The translations under genes and the position numbers were made by a program. Below are positions 15,402 to 23,140 of a stretch of DNA of 59,101 nucleotides, piece after piece. Source of the DNA: Pseudomonadota bacterium (lineage in GTDB: Bacteria; Myxococcota_A; Bradymonadia; Bradymonadales; GCA-2716585); the NCBI GenBank assembly GCA_005804885.1, contig SYOX01000180.1:1-59101 (forward strand). The letters run 5' to 3'. Each line of letters starts with the position of its first letter. Within the stretch, counting starts at the first letter, position 1. Under the pieces are notes generated by a model that saw nothing but the letters and a program-made list of their open reading frames with translations, searched no databases and was not told the DNA's origin.

Positions 15402-18400
15402 TCAGCGCACGACCCACGCGCTCGCAGGCCGCGGCCCGCTCAGATCGACCTCGAAGAAGCCGCCCGCGCGGGCCTCCCACGGCGTGTGGCTGGCCGGGAT
15501 GACCTCCTTCCACTCGTGGCCGGGCGCGCCGTTGACCACGTGCGCCGCCACCCTCAGCCGCGTGGCCGCGCCGAGGACCTCCAGCGGGACGCGCAGCGAC
15601 AGGACGTGGTGATCGCCCTGGACCCACCACTGCCGCTGCGGCTCAAGCCTGATCTGTCGGCGCCACTGGCCCTCCTGAGCCCGAAAAACGCCGTTCCACG
15701 GGCCTTCGGGCGAGCCGTCGTCGCTCAAACGCCGCGCCGTGATCAGGTGCGTCGCCTCGAAGGGCAGCGCCGGCGTCTGCCCGCCGTAGGCCACCCCGAC
15801 GCTCTGGACCGCCGGCCCAAGGCTCGCGCGCGCCTCGATGTAGATGTTCAGCGGCTTGTAGGGGTCCTCAAAGGCCTCCGAAGCCACCGCCACATAAAGC
15901 GCCTGCGCGTCCCAGGTCATCGCGAAGGCCGACCAGGGCTGGAGCCTGACCCCCGGCTCCACGCGCTGCTCCGCCGGGAAGTCGTCAAAGTCGCCCACGC
16001 CGTCCAGCGCCACCGAAGGCGCCTCCGGCCCTCGGCGCTCGACCCCCTCCACGAGCAAGAGGCGCAGCGCGGCGATGTTGGCGCGGTTGTAAGGCGCCGG
16101 CCCCCCTCCGATACCGCCCGTATAAGGCACGAAGTGCTCGAAGAAGGTCATGTTGACCCCCTCCGTGATCCGCACCCGATAGAGCCGATCTGCGTCCAGC
16201 TGCGCCTCTACCCGCGAAGACTCCCCCCAGCGCTCCCAGCTCCCAAGCTGCGGCATCGAGAAGGCCCCCGAGCCGACCTGCTCCCCCGTCTCGACGTCCT
16301 CGATCACGACCCGCTTGACCGCCCCGGCGATCCCCGTCGAGATCGGCCCTGCGCCATTGCCATAGATCAACTGGAGGTAGCTCCGGCCCGTCCACCTCGG
16401 CCTGAAGCTGACCACCTCCAGCCCGTGACCTCCATCGCCCCAGTCGACCCGGTGCGCCACCCCCAGCGTCTGACCCCAGCTCCCCCCTGTCTGATCAAAA
16501 CCCCACGCGTTGATCTCATGCACCCGCCTCCCCTCAGCACCCCACCAGCACCCCGGCCTGGAGTGGTGCGAGCGATGCCCGCTCTCCCGAAAAATCGCCT
16601 CCACCGCGTAGCAATGGGATCTCGTCTCCGCTTCATCAGAATCGGGATCGACCCAGGTCGGCCCGCTCACCCCCGAAGCCACCTGCGCGCCGTCCCGAAA
16701 GATGTTGAACAGGACCCCCGGCCCACCTCCACCGCTGAACCTGAGCTCGATCCCCCCTTCGCCCTGCACCACCGACTCCAAGGTCGGCTCATGCGGGGCA
16801 AAAACATCCCCATCGCCGTCGACCACCCTCGCCGCGCCGCCGTCGTCCCCGGCCTCGCCCAGCACGATCCTCAGCGCGTTGATCTCGCCCGTCCGCAATG
16901 CCCCGTCGAGGCCCTCCTCTCCGACCGGCGACCCGTTGAGCGACGCGCCCACGATCTCCAGCGGCCCGCCCCCCTGACCTCGCGCCGTCGGCAAGATGAT
17001 CTCGACATCGATCCTCCGGCCTCGCCAGCCAAACCCGCGCAATTCAACCGTATTTTCAACACCCGGCCAGGCGTCGAGCAGCGCGGGGGTGACAAAAGGC
17101 CGAACTCGCAGCCCATCCTCATCGACCTCAACCCCGAAGACGCCCTTGATCCACGCCGCGATCAGGCCCGCCACGGACCAGAGCTGGCGCCGGGAGTTGA
17201 CCACCGGCCCGGAGAGGTCGCCGTCGTCGAACCACGCCGCCTGGGTCGAGAACTCGAAGTTCTCCATGTTGGACAGGTTCAGCGCCGCGCCCCGCAGCAG
17301 CGACTCCAGATCGCGGTCAAAGACCGCCGCATTGCCCGTGCGGCGCGCCGACAGCAGCCCATAGGCCGTCACGAAGGGCCAGATCCCCCGGTTGTGGTAG
17401 ATCGGCGCGCCCGGCTGCTGCGGCCAGATCACCGGCGGACCCACCGACGAGCGCGGGTAGGCCGCGACCGTCCTCGTGGCCTGCTCCCCGCGCGCGATGT
17501 CGTGCAACACGGCCAGCGACTGACCCAGCAGGTCGAACTTGTGGAGCGTGGCCGGGTCGAGGTCGCCTGAGCGCAGCGACGCGAACATCCCCGCCTCTTC
17601 CAGCCAGAAGGCCTCCCGCATCGACGCCGCCAGCGCCTCGGCCTGCGCCCGCCACGACGCCGCCTCCTCGGGCCGGCCCAGCTCCCCGGCCAGCTGCGCC
17701 GCGACGAGGAGCGCGATGGCGTGCGCCGCGTTGGTCGACAGGGCCTTGGAGGCGCCGATGTGGACCGTATCCGAGGCGGTCCACGAGGGGTAGGACTGCT
17801 CGCGCCAGTCCAGGAAGGACGCTTCGCCCCGATAGAGCCCGTCGCGGGGGTCAAAGACGATCTCGCGGTCAAGCGCCAACGTGTGGGTCAGCGCCTCATA
17901 GGCTCTGGCCCGAAAGGCGTCGCGCTCGGGGCCGTCGAGGAAGCGGAGCACCTCTCTGGCGCCCAGCGCCCACACCACGCGATCCGTGCTCACGGGCCAC
18001 GATCCCCCCGAGCCCGTGTCCTGCACGATCTGGGGGTCCTCGCCGGAGCCCTTGAGCCCCGAGAGCTTGAACTCCAGTGAGCGCCTCGCGCGGGAGGGGT
18101 CGATCATGGCGAGGGCGAGATCGACGGCATAGGCGGTGTCGCGGGTCCAGACGTAATTCCACTTCGCGCCGGTTTCGAAGCAGGCGCAGTCGACGCCCTG
18201 GCCGTGGTTGAAGGCGGCGTCCGAGATCGCCTCGACGCTGTTCTGCCTCGCCTCCTCAATGGCCAGCGCGAAGAGCGCGTCGAGGACGTCGTTGCCGGAT
18301 CGCAGGATCATCTGGCCCGGCTCCTCGACGAACTCCACGCGGCCGCCGATGGGCTCGCCATCGCGCAGCGGCGCCGTCGAGGTCATGACATAGCGCCTCA

Positions 18401-18629
18401 GATCGCCTTCGAGCGCCTCGGTCGTCACCGTGACCCGGTGTCCGTTGGCTTCGAAGACGCCCGTCGGGCCGGGGATCGCACCGTCATCGGCGTCACGGTC
18501 GAGCGCGTCGGGGGTCGCGTCCGGTTCGAGGGTTCCGGCGTCGGCCATGGGCTCACCATCTGGAGAGGGCGCGGTTGAGGGGGCGCAGGCGCTCAACAAG
18601 GCAGCGCCGATCAGGATCGCGCGTCTCAA
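15402..18629 (-). CDS. Large six-hairpin glycosidase lipoprotein with C-terminal carbohydrate-binding-like domain
   Basis: 1075 residues if begun at the TTG at 18629, which has GGAGGAG five bases upstream and overlaps the previous stop as TTGA; a GTG at 18653 is the alternative. A lipoprotein signal ends at LLSA-C. Residues about 140-560 form an (alpha/alpha)6 barrel of the amylo-glucosidase/trehalase type: WNYVWTRDTAYAVDLAL, IYHNRGIWPFVTAYGLL, NSRRQLWSVAGL. A region around 650-890 is beta-rich, and the last 170 residues resemble a CBM9/DOMON-type carbohydrate-binding module (ALDGVGDFDDFP...SAFAMTWDAQALYVAV). It probably degrades an external alpha-glycan. The Asp in WTRD is in the expected catalytic region; the exact GH family is not clear to me. 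Confidence 0.75.
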   Translation of the reverse strand: MRRAILIGAALLSACAPSTAPSPDGEPMADAGTLEPDATPDALDRDADDGAIPGPTGVFEANGHRVTVTTEALEGDLRRYVMTSTAPLRDGEPIGGRVEFVEEPGQMILRSGNDVLDALFALAIEEARQNSVEAISDAAFNHGQGVDCACFETGAKWNYVWTRDTAYAVDLALAMIDPSRARRSLEFKLSGLKGSGEDPQIVQDTGSGGSWPVSTDRVVWALGAREVLRFLDGPERDAFRARAYEALTHTLALDREIVFDPRDGLYRGEASFLDWREQSYPSWTASDTVHIGASKALSTNAAHAIALLVAAQLAGELGRPEEAASWRAQAEALAASMREAFWLEEAGMFASLRSGDLDPATLHKFDLLGQSLAVLHDIARGEQATRTVAAYPRSSVGPPVIWPQQPGAPIYHNRGIWPFVTAYGLLSARRTGNAAVFDRDLESLLRGAALNLSNMENFEFSTQAAWFDDGDLSGPVVNSRRQLWSVAGLIAAWIKGVFGVEVDEDGLRVRPFVTPALLDAWPGVENTVELRGFGWRGRRIDVEIILPTARGQGGGPLEIVGASLNGSPVGEEGLDGALRTGEINALRIVLGEAGDDGGAARVVDGDGDVFAPHEPTLESVVQGEGGIELRFSGGGGPGVLFNIFRDGAQVASGVSGPTWVDPDSDEAETRSHCYAVEAIFRESGHRSHHSRPGCWWGAEGRRVHEINAWGFDQTGGSWGQTLGVAHRVDWGDGGHGLEVVSFRPRWTGRSYLQLIYGNGAGPISTGIAGAVKRVVIEDVETGEQVGSGAFSMPQLGSWERWGESSRVEAQLDADRLYRVRITEGVNMTFFEHFVPYTGGIGGGPAPYNRANIAALRLLLVEGVERRGPEAPSVALDGVGDFDDFPAEQRVEPGVRLQPWSAFAMTWDAQALYVAVASEAFEDPYKPLNIYIEARASLGPAVQSVGVAYGGQTPALPFEATHLITARRLSDDGSPEGPWNGVFRAQEGQWRRQIRLEPQRQWWVQGDHHVLSLRVPLEVLGAATRLRVAAHVVNGAPGHEWKEVIPASHTPWEARAGGFFEVDLSGPRPASAWVVR

Positions 18630-19441
18630 GTTCTCCTCCGAAGCCAGAGCCACGCGGGCAGGGTCGCGCAGAGGGCGGCGCCGATCCAGGCCACGGCGAC
18701 GCCTGCGACGAGCCCGAGGGTCGGAATGCTCCAGGAGGCCAGGACGCTGAAGAGGGCCACGCTCGTGGACCCGAGCATCATCGGGCCGACGGCGCCGACC
18801 TGGACGGCCTCGCCTTGAGAGAGCCAGAGCGACACCATGGTGGTCAGGAAGATGGCGGGGAAGACGGCAGCGACCCCCGCCGCGACGGGGCCGCCGACGG
18901 CCGCAAGCCAGACCGCGGCGGCGATGGCGGAGGCGGCGAGGAGCCCTCTGGACATCACCGTCAGCGGCCCGATGCGGCGGCGCCCGGCGGGCGCGGGCGG
19001 GGCGTTGAGGCAGGCCCAGACGCCGACGAGCGCCATGGTGGCCGTCGCGCCCCAGCCGATCGCGATCAGCGAGGCCCCTGAGGTCTTGAGGGCGTTGAGG
19101 GCGAGGACGACGCCGAGGGCGAGCGCGAGCCAGATGGTCAGGGAGCAGGCCGACATGAGGGCCAGGCGGGCGGTCAGGGTCAGCGGGGGCAGGCGAGGGG
19201 GGATGACGCGCCAGAGTGCCAGGAAGATGGCGTTGATGAACATGCCCAGGGGGGCGGCGACCATGGCGGCTTCGAAGGCGCCGGGCTCCTCGCTCTGGAG
19301 GTAGATCCCGATCGAGGCGGGGACGATCGTGGTGGGGAGGGTGCCGATGAGGCCGCCGACGCGGCCGCCCCAGCGCTCGACGCTCAGGGTGACGCCGACG
19401 GCGACGAGGCCCGCGAAGGCCGCCGGCAGCAGGATCTCCAT
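18626..19441 (-). CDS. Multi-spanning membrane protein with internal duplication
   Basis: About 271 residues from the ATG at 19441 (MEILLPAAFAG); in-frame ATGs at 19459 and 19513 are also possible. It consists almost wholly of membrane segments, about 8-10. The two halves look related: WGGRVGGLIGTLPTTIVPAS early and VGGPVAAGVAAVFPAIFLTT late share a G-rich loop before a Pro-containing helix. This resembles duplicated GlpM/DUF3147-like inner-membrane proteins, but I cannot name it. Its stop codon overlaps the start of the glycosidase gene (TTGA), so they are co-translated. Confidence 0.65.
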   Translation of the reverse strand: MEILLPAAFAGLVAVGVTLSVERWGGRVGGLIGTLPTTIVPASIGIYLQSEEPGAFEAAMVAAPLGMFINAIFLALWRVIPPRLPPLTLTARLALMSACSLTIWLALALGVVLALNALKTSGASLIAIGWGATATMALVGVWACLNAPPAPAGRRRIGPLTVMSRGLLAASAIAAAVWLAAVGGPVAAGVAAVFPAIFLTTMVSLWLSQGEAVQVGAVGPMMLGSTSVALFSVLASWSIPTLGLVAGVAVAWIGAALCATLPAWLWLRRRT

Positions 19442-19545
19442 CGCACCTGGGCTTTGCATGGGGGGCGCTTCTCCCAGACGAGAAATTCTCGCCATCGGGT
19501 TACTGTGCTTCATAATCGCCTCGGAACTCAAACTCTGGGGGAGAC

Positions 19546-20685
19546 ATGGGCGTCTCAAACGACACTCTCGCGATGGGTGATCGAGGGTCGATCCTTGGGC
19601 GCGGGCGGCCTTCAAGCGCCGCGCGCGCCGTCGTGGTCGATCTCGACGTCTGGTCTTCGCTCGACGCTCTGGAGGGCATGCCGGAGCTGGAGGCGGTCGC
19701 GATCAGGGGTCGAGGGCAGGTCAGCCTCAAGCCGCTGGCGAGGCTGCCGAAGCTCCGCGAGCTGGATCTGGAGGGCTGGCAGGCGCGCGGCGACCTGTCG
19801 GGGCTGGTCGGGTGCGCGCGGCTCTCGTCCTTGAGCCTGCCGGATCATCGCCTCGACCTGTCGCCGCTGGAGGGGCTTGAGGCGCTGCGAGGGCTTTCGC
19901 TTGGCGAGGGTTTTGAGCAGCTCGCGCGGCTGAGGTTGGGGCTTGAGTCGTTGAGCGTCGGCTCGGTGGACGTGGCCGAGCTGTCGTTCCTGTCGGGCGT
20001 CGGGCCATTGAAGACCTTGAGGATCACAAAGGGTGCCCGGCTGGACGATCTGGGGGCGCTGTCGGAGGTGGGCGCGCTGGAGGAGCTTGAGGTGCCTGAG
20101 GCCAGTGTGAGGGATCTGGCTCCGCTGGCGATCCTTGGGCGGCTCAGGGCGCTGGATTTGCGGGGGAACGCGGGGCTTTGTCGCCTGTCCGGCTTGTCCG
20201 GCTTGAGCCTTCTTGAGAGGCTCGATGTCGACAGGACGGGGGTGGAGGACTTGTCGGCGCTCTCGGGGTGTGTCGCGCTTTCGGAGCTTGGGTTGAGAGA
20301 GACGAGGGTTCGGGGGTTGGGCGAGCTGTCGGGGTGCGGGGGGCTCAAGCGCTTGTATCTGGAGCGCTCGGCGCTGTCGTCCTTGGAGGGAGTCGGGGCG
20401 CTCGGCGCTCTGGAGGCGTTGTGGTTGTGGGGGACGGTGGTGCGGGATCTGTCTCCGCTGGCCGGGATGTCGGGGTTGCGGGAGCTCAACATCGCGGGGT
20501 TGGGGCGCGTCACTGGAGCGGAGGCGTTGTCGACGCTCTCGGGTCTGGAGGCGCTGGATGTGCGCGGCACGGAGCTGGGCGGGTTGAAGCTGGCGAGGTT
20601 GCCGAGGCGCAGGCGCGCGTTCGGGGATGATACGGAACCACGCTCAAGCCACTTACATTTTAGGCCACCAGGAAGCCCAGGATGA
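19546..20685 (+). CDS. Leucine-rich repeat protein
   Basis: 379 residues with GGGGGAGAC before the ATG. From residue 30 to 345 it is a row of about 14 leucine-rich repeats of 21-23 residues, with units like LSGLSLLERLDVDRTGVED, LSALSGCVALSELGLRETR and LSPLAGMSGLRELNIAGL, close to the bacterial SDS22-type repeat. There is no signal peptide or membrane segment, so it is probably a cytoplasmic protein-binding scaffold. The last 25 residues (after the basic RRRRAFG) do not fit the repeat and are encoded by a long inverted repeat (20630-20710), which looks like a later insertion that replaced the original end. Confidence 0.75.
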   Translation: MGVSNDTLAMGDRGSILGRGRPSSAARAVVVDLDVWSSLDALEGMPELEAVAIRGRGQVSLKPLARLPKLRELDLEGWQARGDLSGLVGCARLSSLSLPDHRLDLSPLEGLEALRGLSLGEGFEQLARLRLGLESLSVGSVDVAELSFLSGVGPLKTLRITKGARLDDLGALSEVGALEELEVPEASVRDLAPLAILGRLRALDLRGNAGLCRLSGLSGLSLLERLDVDRTGVEDLSALSGCVALSELGLRETRVRGLGELSGCGGLKRLYLERSALSSLEGVGALGALEALWLWGTVVRDLSPLAGMSGLRELNIAGLGRVTGAEALSTLSGLEALDVRGTELGGLKLARLPRRRRAFGDDTEPRSSHLHFRPPGSPG

Positions 20686-20710
20686 AAGTGGTTCAAACGT
20701 GGTTCCGTAT
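20630..20710. repeat. 81-base interrupted inverted repeat at the 3' end of the LRR gene
   Basis: ATACGGAACCACG at 20630-20642 is the exact reverse complement of 20698-20710. Inside it CCACTT (20649-20654) pairs with AAGTGG (20686-20691), with a weak pairing between. The stop codon of the LRR gene (20683-20685) lies inside. It could serve as a terminator, or be a small mobile repeat (REP/MITE-like). Confidence 0.6.
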
Positions 20711-20867
20711 GAGCGGTGGCTTGAGGCCGTGGGGTAGGGGCGCGGGTCCGGCTTCGCGTCAAGCTCGCCGTGGTGTTCGAGGGTGAGGCGGTCTCGGGCG
20801 CCCGTCCGAGGAGGGGGGACCGAGCCAGGCGAGCCCGATGGTGTCGGGAGCCTCTCCGGGTGGGCGC

Positions 20868-21632
20868 TCAGTCGTTCGGGCTGCTGAGGGAGCGGGTCGT
20901 GGCCATGACGAGGATGGCGAGCTTCTTTCGGATGGGGAAGGAGAGGAAGGAGTTCGCGATCTGCTCAAGGCCCGTCTGGAGGCTGGCCAGCGCGTCGAAG
21001 AGGGCGCGGTGGTCGCGCCTGGCGGCGTCGCGTTCGGCCTTGAGGGTGCCGAGCTTCTCGTAGAGGTCTTCGAGCTGTGACTCCAGCTCGTCGCGCTCCT
21101 CGCGGGCCTCTTCGAGGTCCTCTTCGGCGCGTTGGAGTTTGTCCTTGAGGGCGTCGCGCTCCTCTTCGATCCCTTGAACCTCCTCCGAGAGAGAGCCCAT
21201 CTGACTGGACAGCCGGATGCCGATGGAGACGGCGTTGTCGCGCTTCTCTTCGATGAGCGCGAGCTGGGTGCGGGCGTCGACGAGGTCACCGGTCAGCGCC
21301 TCGATGACCTCGGACAGCGCTCCTGGGGTTGCCGAGCGCAGGTGGTCGGGGACCTTGAAGCGCCCCGTCTGGCGCAACGAGGTGTCTCGCAGGGGGGAGG
21401 CCGAGTTGGGCTGCGTCGCCTTTGCTGGTGGCGCTGGTTTTTCGGGGGTGGGTGAGGTGAGGATCAAGTAGCTCGCCTCTCTCCCGATCTGTCTGCGCTC
21501 GATCTCCCCTTTGTTGACGCGTCGTTGGAGGGTCCTCGGGTTGATCATCAGGAGTTCACAAGCCTCCTCCCGGCTGAACCACTTCTTGGGTTGAGGTTCC
21601 TGGCGGGTGGTGCTTCCAGCCTTGTCGTTCAT
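20868..21632 (-). CDS. DNA-binding protein with MerR/excisionase-like HTH and long coiled coil
   Basis: 254 residues, GGAGAGA before the ATG. Residues 17-60 read WFSREEACELLMINPRTLQRRVNKGEIERRQIG, a winged HTH of the excisionase/MerR kind. After a Pro-rich linker, residues about 115-225 are a long charged coiled coil (EEERDALKDKLQRAEEDLEE, EERDELESQLEDLYEK). The end (SFLSFPIRKKLAILVMA) is amphipathic or weakly hydrophobic. The layout suggests a dimer or oligomer that bridges DNA sites. Its own upstream region carries repeated ACAGGCGACA elements, one of which overlaps the predicted promoter, so self-control is likely. It is separated from pilC by 305 bases. I do not recognise a named family. 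Confidence 0.7.
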   Translation of the reverse strand: MNDKAGSTTRQEPQPKKWFSREEACELLMINPRTLQRRVNKGEIERRQIGREASYLILTSPTPEKPAPPAKATQPNSASPLRDTSLRQTGRFKVPDHLRSATPGALSEVIEALTGDLVDARTQLALIEEKRDNAVSIGIRLSSQMGSLSEEVQGIEEERDALKDKLQRAEEDLEEAREERDELESQLEDLYEKLGTLKAERDAARRDHRALFDALASLQTGLEQIANSFLSFPIRKKLAILVMATTRSLSSPND

Positions 21633-21662
21633 GGCGTCTCTCCCTGCGCTCTTGTCCGAGTC

Positions 21663-21691
21663 ATGATGTCGCCTGTCATGTCGTGGGTCAA
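21663..21691 (-). promoter_or_regulatory. Promoter of the HTH/coiled-coil gene, overlapped by an ACAGGCGACA element
   Basis: On the minus strand TTGACC (21691-21686) and CATCAT (21668-21663) are 17 bases apart, 30-60 bases before the start. ACAGGCGACA (plus-strand coordinates 21667-21676) touches the -10 box, inside the dyad CATGA-N9-TCATG at 21662-21680. Binding there would block transcription. Confidence 0.5.
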
Positions 21692-21730
21692 GAATATGGT
21701 TATGGAAGTGTCCGCTGTTGGACGCAGGGA

Positions 21731-21778
21731 ACAGGCGACAAGGGCGACATGATGAAGGAGTCGCCCATGTCGCCTGTT
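21731..21778. promoter_or_regulatory. Strong inverted repeat with two ACAGGCGACA copies
   Basis: ACAGGCGACA (21731-21740) pairs with TGTCGCCTGT (21769-21778); after one mismatch GGGCGAC (21742-21748) pairs with GTCGCCC (21760-21766) around an 11-base loop. It lies in the 305-base gap between pilC and the HTH gene. It may be the pilC terminator, an operator for the HTH protein, or both. The rest of the gap (21779-21937) shows nothing I can name. Confidence 0.55.
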
Positions 21779-21937
21779 TGTGAAGGAGAGAGTAGAGTTC
21801 GCCGTTGAGGACGAGGTCGACTCTGATGGGCGTGTCGCGCGATACGTCGCGCGACGCGGGTCAGGTCGGAGAGTTGTGAGGGAGGGTGTCGCTGGGTCGG
21901 AGATCGGGGGGGGGAGCGGCTTCAGGGCGGGGATGGA

Positions 21938-23092
21938 TTACTTGATCCGGGCGAGCTGGCTGAGGAGTTCGAAGTAGGGGACGAAGAAGACGAGGAAGGT
22001 CAGCAGGACGATGCTGCCGAGGAAGACGAGCATGAAGGGTTGGAGCAGGACCATGATGCGGTCGGTGGTGCGCATCAGCTCAAGGCGCATGGAGCGGGCG
22101 AGGTAGGTGAGCATCTCGGGGAGCTTGCCGGACTCTTCGCCGACGGAGATCATGTCGCGGACGATGGAGGGGAAGTTGCTGTAGTTGCCGAGGGGTTCGG
22201 CCATGCTCTTGCCCTGCTGGACGCTGGCGTGCATGTCGAAGATGGCCCTTCGGAGGTAGGCATTGCCGAGGGCGCCCTTGGCCAGATCGAGCCCCTGGAG
22301 GACCTTGACGTCGTTGACGAGCAGCATGTGCATCATGTTGACGAAGCGGGTCAGGCTGGCGAGCATCATGATGCGTCCGAAGATGGGGATGCGGCCGAGG
22401 AAGGTGTCAAAGCCGATCTCGTCGCGTCGGCGCCACTGGTAGACGACGACGACGGGGAGGATCAGGAGGATGATGGTCAGGGGGATGCCGACGGGCGAGG
22501 AGACGAAGGAGCTCAGGCCGAAGACGAAGCTGCTGATGCCTTCGATCTTGCCGCCGGCCTCTTCGAGGTACTTGCCGAAGTCGGGGATGACGAAGATGAG
22601 CAGCGCCAGGACGACGGAGAGGGAGATGACGGCCAGGACGGCGGGGTAGGCCATGGCGGAGGAGACCTTGTCGCGGATCTCCTGGTCGTACTCGTACTGG
22701 TCGGCGAGGTAGTCGAGGCCCTCGGCGAGGCGCCCGCTGGCCTCGGCGGCGCGGACGATGTTGATGGTGACGAGGTCGAAATACCAGGGGTGCCGCGACA
22801 TGGCCTGGGAGAGCGAGGTGCCGGTGGTCACCAGGCCCGAGAGCTGGGAGACGGTCGAGGCCATGTTGCGGTTGCTGGTGTTCTCGGACAGGAGCTTGAG
22901 GGCGCGGACGACGGGGTATTCGGCGCCGATGAGGATGCCGAACTCGCGCATGAATGAGGCGACCTCAAGCTTGCTGGCGCGGGTGAAGAGGTTGGGGGCG
23001 CCGGAGGAGGCCTCCTGCTTGTCTTCGGCGCCGGCGGCCTTGCTGCCCTTGAGTTGCTGCCTTATCTGCTCTTTGACGTCGTCTTGTGACAT
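21938..23092 (-). CDS. PilC/GspF-type inner-membrane platform protein
   Basis: 384 residues. Two T2SSF-like domains are visible: the first with FMREFGILIGAEYPVVRALKLL and ...GLDYLADQYEYDQEIRDKV followed by membrane segments at about 160-180 and 205-225; the second with FVNMMHMLLVNDVKVLQGL and ISVGEESGKLPEMLTYLAR and a final membrane helix. These platform proteins hold the assembly ATPase and extrude pilins or pseudopilins. A 40-residue polar N-terminus precedes the first domain. It follows the ATPase gene by 48 bases on the same strand. Whether it serves type IV pili or type II secretion cannot be told without pilin genes. Confidence 0.88.
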   Translation of the reverse strand: MSQDDVKEQIRQQLKGSKAAGAEDKQEASSGAPNLFTRASKLEVASFMREFGILIGAEYPVVRALKLLSENTSNRNMASTVSQLSGLVTTGTSLSQAMSRHPWYFDLVTINIVRAAEASGRLAEGLDYLADQYEYDQEIRDKVSSAMAYPAVLAVISLSVVLALLIFVIPDFGKYLEEAGGKIEGISSFVFGLSSFVSSPVGIPLTIILLILPVVVVYQWRRRDEIGFDTFLGRIPIFGRIMMLASLTRFVNMMHMLLVNDVKVLQGLDLAKGALGNAYLRRAIFDMHASVQQGKSMAEPLGNYSNFPSIVRDMISVGEESGKLPEMLTYLARSMRLELMRTTDRIMVLLQPFMLVFLGSIVLLTFLVFFVPYFELLSQLARIK

Positions 23093-23140
23093 GGTGGCTC
23101 TCCTTTCGGTCTCGCCAGGGGGCGAAGGTGATGGGTGGTG

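Noticed and set aside
15252..17570. A 772-codon plus-strand frame opposite the glycosidase gene.
   Set aside because: Arg/Pro/His-rich composition typical of antisense frames; the minus-strand frame has recognisable glycosidase motifs.
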